A stretch of 64,000 nt of DNA from Limiplasma sp958448555 (GTDB lineage Bacteria > Bacillota > Clostridia > Christensenellales > Aristaeellaceae): positions 23,875-87,874 of the forward strand of contig CAUDEL010000005.1 in the NCBI GenBank assembly GCA_958448555.1. Direction: 5' to 3'. Each line of letters begins with the position of its first letter. Positions within the stretch are counted from its first letter, which is position 1. Shown here piece after piece: positions 60,952-64,000 of this stretch. The position numbers and the translations under genes are program-made. The notes under the pieces are model-generated. The model did no database searches, had not been told where the DNA came from, and was given only the letters and a program-made list of their open reading frames with translations.

Positions 60952-61410
60952 ATGTTCAAAACGCTTTTGGGCGGCCTGCTATGCGTATTTTTGCTGGCGG
61001 AAGCCGCGGCGGGGCAAGCTGAGGCGCTTTATACCCCGGGCACCTATACTGCGACTGCACAGGGCAACAACGGAGGGGTGACGGTAGAGGTGATCTTCGA
61101 CGAAACGCAGATCGCCTCAGTGCGCGTGATGGAGCAGGCCGAAACGGTTGGGATCTGTGAACCTGCCATTGAGACCATTCCCGAGGTCATCGTGGCCGAG
61201 CAGACCCTTTCGGTGGAAGCGGTGGCGGGCGCGACGGTCACCAGCGCCGCGATCCTGACCGCGGTGGAGGACTGCGTCACCCAGGCGGGCGGCAATGCGG
61301 AACTGCTCAGGGAGGCGGAGTCCCGGCGGGAGAGCACCGCCGATGGCGCGGCCGCAGCCGTGACGGGCAGCATCGTTGCCATGTCCGGCGCGCCAGAGGA
61401 GCTTCGCTGA
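60952..61410 (+). CDS. Exported FMN-binding-domain protein
   Basis: It has 152 residues with a signal peptide (MFKTLLGGLLCVFLLAEAAAGQAEA). The FMN_bind domain shows YTPGTYTATAQGNNGGVTVE, VIFDETQIASVRVMEQAE and VEAVAGATVTSAAILTAVED, with AGATVTS at the flavin attachment position. Such domains carry covalently or tightly bound FMN in extracytoplasmic electron transfer; no partner genes are in view. AAAGGAGG precedes the ATG. Confidence 0.82.
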   Translation: MFKTLLGGLLCVFLLAEAAAGQAEALYTPGTYTATAQGNNGGVTVEVIFDETQIASVRVMEQAETVGICEPAIETIPEVIVAEQTLSVEAVAGATVTSAAILTAVEDCVTQAGGNAELLREAESRRESTADGAAAAVTGSIVAMSGAPEELR

Positions 61411-61439
61411 TTTGACACTGAGATTTTTTCCCGGGGGGA

Positions 61440-61468
61440 TTGACGCGGAGCCTGAAAGCTCATACAAT
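61440..61468 (+). promoter_or_regulatory. Promoter of the metK riboswitch transcript
   Basis: TTGACG and TACAAT are separated by 17 nt, about 20 nt upstream of the riboswitch. Confidence 0.8.
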
Positions 61469-61488
61469 GGCTATGTGACAATCAAATA

Positions 61489-61636
61489 CCTTATAAAGAG
61501 CGGTCGAGGGACGGGCCCGATGACACCCGCCAACCGGCAGAGATGCATGGTGGCAAATCCCGCAGCGTGCATACGCTGGCAGATAAGGTAGCAACAGATC
61601 TCCTTCGCGCCTGCAATGCACGCAGGCGTGTTTTTT
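61489..61636 (+). ncRNA. SAM-I (S-box) riboswitch with terminator
   Basis: The aptamer (61489-61588) has P1 strands CCTTAT and ATAAGG, the conserved AAAGAGCGGTCGAGGGAC, GGGCCCGATGACACCCG, CCAACCGGCA and GGTGGCAAATCCCGC. The expression platform CGCCTGC AATGCAC GCAGGCG with six T (61608-61636) is an intrinsic terminator. High SAM should close P1 and stop metK transcription. Confidence 0.95.
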
Positions 61637-61659
61637 ATCATCAGGAAGGAGAAAACAGG

Positions 61660-62799
61660 ATGCGAACAGTATTTACCAGCGAATCCGTCACCGAGGGACA
61701 TCCCGACAAGGTATGCGACCAGATCAGCGACGCGGTGCTCGACGCCCTTCTGGCGCAGGACCCCATGGCGCGCGTGGCGTGCGAAACCTGTGTTACCACC
61801 GGCCTTGTGCAGGTGATGGGGGAAATCACCACAAGCGCCTATGTCGCCATCGACGACATCGCGCGGAAGGTCATCCGCGAGATCGGCTATGTGGATGCCG
61901 GACTGGGCTTTAGCGCGGATAGCTGCGCGGTGTTGACCGCCGTGCACGCGCAGAGCCCGGACATCGCCATGGGCGTGGACAGCGCCCTTGAGGGAAGGGA
62001 GGGCGGAGAGGCGAAAACCGGGGCCGGGGATCAGGGCATGATGTTTGGCTTTGCATGCGACGAGACGCCGGAATTGATGCCGCTGCCCATCTCCCTGGCG
62101 CACGGGCTGTCACGCAGGCTGGCCCGGGTGCGCAAGGAGGGGCTGCTGGGATGGCTGCGCCCGGACGGCAAGAGCCAGGTGACCGTGGTCTATGAGGACG
62201 GGACGCCCGTGGCCGTGGACACGGTGGTGCTTTCGGCCCAGCACGACGAGAGCGTCGAGCGGACACGGCTGGAAAAGGCGCTTTTGGATGCGGTCATCCG
62301 CGAGGTGGTGCCCGCCCGCCTGTGGACCCCGCGCACAAAGGTCTATATCAACCCCACCGGCCGCTTCGTGCTGGGCGGGCCCGCGGCGGACACGGGGCTG
62401 ACGGGTCGTAAGATCATCGTGGACACCTACGGCGGCTATGCTCGGCATGGCGGCGGCGCCTTCAGCGGAAAGGACCCCTCCAAGGTGGACCGCTCCGCCT
62501 GCTACGCCGCCCGGTACGCCGCCAAATACCTCGTGGCCTCGGGCCTGGCGCGCCGCGCTGAAGTGGCGCTGGCCTATGCCATCGGCGTGGCGCAGCCCGT
62601 CAGTGTGCAGGTCAACACCTTTGGAACCGGCGCCCGTCCCGATGACCAACTGAGCCGGGAGGTCATGGAGCGCTTTGACCTCAGCCCCGACGGCATCATC
62701 CGCATGCTGGACCTGCGCCGTCCCATCTACCGCCAGACCGCGGCCTACGGTCATTTCGGACGCCCCGATCTGGCGTTGCCCTGGGAGCAGGTCATCTGA
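61660..62799 (+). CDS. metK: S-adenosylmethionine synthetase
   Basis: The enzyme has 379 residues and forms SAM from methionine and ATP. FTSESVTEGHPDKVCDQISD holds the ATP-binding His14; GAGDQGMMFGFA (121-132), the P-loop-like GGGAFSGKDPSKVDRSA with its lysines, and the C-terminal TAAYGHFGRPDLALPWE are diagnostic. GGAAGGAG precedes the ATG. Control is by the upstream SAM-I riboswitch, a feedback loop on its own product. Confidence 0.97.
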   Translation: MRTVFTSESVTEGHPDKVCDQISDAVLDALLAQDPMARVACETCVTTGLVQVMGEITTSAYVAIDDIARKVIREIGYVDAGLGFSADSCAVLTAVHAQSPDIAMGVDSALEGREGGEAKTGAGDQGMMFGFACDETPELMPLPISLAHGLSRRLARVRKEGLLGWLRPDGKSQVTVVYEDGTPVAVDTVVLSAQHDESVERTRLEKALLDAVIREVVPARLWTPRTKVYINPTGRFVLGGPAADTGLTGRKIIVDTYGGYARHGGGAFSGKDPSKVDRSACYAARYAAKYLVASGLARRAEVALAYAIGVAQPVSVQVNTFGTGARPDDQLSREVMERFDLSPDGIIRMLDLRRPIYRQTAAYGHFGRPDLALPWEQVI

Positions 62800-62825
62800 G
62801 CGATGCGGCGTACCCCGCGGCGGGC

Positions 62826-63275
62826 TCAGGAGCGGGACTGCCAGACGTGGGCGAGAATGTCCTTGAGCACCAGGCAGGCGTCCACCTCGCTGTAGCCGTA
62901 TTCCCGCCGCAGGCGGGACAGCAGCTCCCGCAGCGGCTGGGCGTAATCGTCGATCTGCACGGTCTGGGGATAGGTGAGCAGGACGGGGTATTTCTTGCCC
63001 CAGACCTTGGTCCAGTCCACCTTCTTTTCCACTGCTTCGCTTGTGTTTTCAATGACGCGCTCGATCTCCTCCACCTCCGCGTCAAAGGCGATCAGCTCGT
63101 CCAGCGTCAGGTGATAGAGAACCGACAGGCGTTTTGCCTGACGGATATCGGGAAGGGTTTCGCCGGTTTCCCATTTGGAGATCGTCTGCCGGCTGACGCC
63201 CAGCTTCTCCGCCACAGCCTCCTGGGAAAGACCGCTTTTTTTCCGTGCGTTGAACAGGTTGCTTCCAAGTTCCAT
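62826..63275 (-). CDS. XRE-family regulator with C-terminal extension
   Basis: It has 149 residues from ATG 63275, after AGGAGGAAAAAACCC. The helix-turn-helix is NLFNARKKSGLSQEAVAEKL, GVSRQTISKWETGETLPD. A linker (EVEEIERVIENTSEAVEKKV) leads to an unassigned C-terminal part (about 80-149) that is not a membrane segment. The target is unknown; it is divergent from the gene at 63460. Confidence 0.85.
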   Translation of the reverse strand: MELGSNLFNARKKSGLSQEAVAEKLGVSRQTISKWETGETLPDIRQAKRLSVLYHLTLDELIAFDAEVEEIERVIENTSEAVEKKVDWTKVWGKKYPVLLTYPQTVQIDDYAQPLRELLSRLRREYGYSEVDACLVLKDILAHVWQSRS

Positions 63276-63459
63276 GGGTTTTTTCCTCCTGTCGTGGTGG
63301 CATGGGAACAGTATAGGAAATCCCACGCCAAAAAGCCATCCCCCACGCCTTGAAGTTTTGCCCGTTTTTTTAACCGGCTCACACCTTCCGGGCCGTGGCC
63401 CCGTATACTGATGATGCGGGCGCTCTTTCCCGCAGAATCTGGTTTCGGGAGGAACGACG

Positions 63460-63921
63460 ATGGAAATGATAGAGACAGGCCAGGACGGCATGGTCACCGG
63501 CGAGGGCGCAGCCGTACGCCTGGGCACGGAGGCAGGGCAGGACGCCAGCGAAACGCACGTGTATTTTGAACCCTGCCAGGAGCGCAAGGCGATCACCCTT
63601 GCCCAGACCTATCACAACGAGGGTGGGGCAGGCCGGGTCCTGGACGTGACGCTCGTGCTGCGAAACGTCTGCCCCCGCAGGCGTGTGGCCGTGGGTATTT
63701 CGCTCGCCGAGGTGGACGGGACGGGCGGGGAGCAGGGACGGGGCTTTCATGCCATGACGGTACCGGCCCATACGGATTCCGCATGCCGCGACGTCACGCT
63801 GCCCAGCGTGCGCTTCGTCCTGCCGGAGGACCTTCGCGCCGACACGGGAGGCGCGGCGGGCGAAAGGCGGCATTTTGTCGTGCGCACCAGCAGCCGGTAT
63901 GTGGATAGCGCAGCCCAATAA
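63460..63921 (+). CDS. Hypothetical protein, beta-rich
   Basis: It has 153 residues with no signal peptide or membrane helix. THVYFEPCQERKAITLAQTY, VLDVTLVLRNVCPRRRVAVG and VDSAAQ suggest beta strands, like an Ig-type fold of repeat-domain surface proteins, without clear family. GGGAGGAACGACG precedes the ATG; TATACT at 63404 may be its -10 box. A hairpin follows at once. Confidence 0.6.
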   Translation: MEMIETGQDGMVTGEGAAVRLGTEAGQDASETHVYFEPCQERKAITLAQTYHNEGGAGRVLDVTLVLRNVCPRRRVAVGISLAEVDGTGGEQGRGFHAMTVPAHTDSACRDVTLPSVRFVLPEDLRADTGGAAGERRHFVVRTSSRYVDSAAQ

Positions 63922-63925
63922 AAGG

Positions 63926-63947
63926 GGTCCGGGCTTTTGCCCGGACC
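63926..63947. terminator. Hairpin before repeat C
   Basis: GGTCCGGGC and GCCCGGACC flank TTTT. An AAAAGG run precedes it, so, as at repeat A, the T run points away from the repeat on the minus strand. Confidence 0.6.
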
Positions 63948-64000
63948 TCAGCTTGTCGAAAAAGCTCGCCTGCGGCGATCTTTTCCGACAGGACACGTTT
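63948..64000. repeat. Dispersed repeat family, edge of copy C (cut by window end)
   Basis: CAGCTTGTCGAAAAAGCTCG continues CCTGCGGCGATCTTTTCC. It matches the distal end of copy A read inwards (CAGCGTGTCAAAAAGCTCGC, then TTTAGGAAATCTTCTC). Confidence 0.55.

Overview
The window reads as a chromosomal segment of a GC-rich, anaerobic, probably gut-living member of the Bacillota, class Clostridia. The signs are class II fructose-bisphosphate aldolase, an S-box (SAM-I) riboswitch ahead of metK, Gram-positive style secreted proteins, an RsfA-like sporulation regulator, a CotH homologue, strong AGGAGG ribosome binding sites and mobile elements typical of gut Clostridia. The genus cannot be named from this sequence. 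UAG, UAA and UGA are all used as ordinary stops, so the standard bacterial code applies.

Host backbone, 1-37.2 kb. Two secreted proteins, a DUF1015 protein, a sortase-B-like protein without catalytic residues and a secreted zinc-ribbon protein lie on the minus strand. They are followed by fba. An ECF sigma / anti-sigma / secreted binding-protein operon comes next (6.4-8.9 kb), then a peptidoglycan-binding protein, CotH and a two-component system (9.1-13.6 kb). A long minus-strand run carries secA, a secreted gene broken by a TAG, its intact paralogue, prfB, a DUF1461 membrane protein and tsaD (21.3-13.6 kb). Then follow an RmlD-like reductase, a YitT-like membrane protein divergent from a MerR regulator, an acetyltransferase, an amidohydrolase, asnA, an AraC regulator, an RsfA-like regulator, a membrane-anchored binding protein, rpiB, a very small [FeFe]-hydrogenase-like protein, a second sigma/anti-sigma pair, a sigma/anti-sigma chimera, a sugar-phosphate isomerase-like protein and glmM.

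Decayed mobile DNA, 37.2-39.5 kb. A dispersed hairpin-rich repeat, an IS3-family (IS150-type) copy with three frameshifts, and the tail of a MobV relaxase gene with a nonsense-mutated companion ORF.

Genomic island, 39.53-60.67 kb. It is bounded by a 46-bp direct repeat of the tRNA-Arg(ACG) 3' end, with a tyrosine integrase beside the intact tRNA. It carries a DExH helicase-like protein, an antirestriction ArdC protein, a resolvase, XRE regulators, small membrane proteins and a WYL regulator. A second, complete mobilizable element of 9.7 kb (48.875-58.596 kb) is inserted in the WYL gene. That element has a RepA-like ATPase, a pMV158-type oriT, a MobV relaxase, a ParB-like protein, a TnpX-like large serine recombinase, TnpV, and an AT-rich LytTR-regulator/membrane-protein cargo. 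Removing it with one copy of a 7-bp repeat restores an uninterrupted 354-residue WYL reading frame.

After the tRNA the host sequence resumes with an FMN-binding protein, riboswitch-controlled metK, an XRE regulator and an unknown protein. Another end of the dispersed repeat family starts at the window edge.
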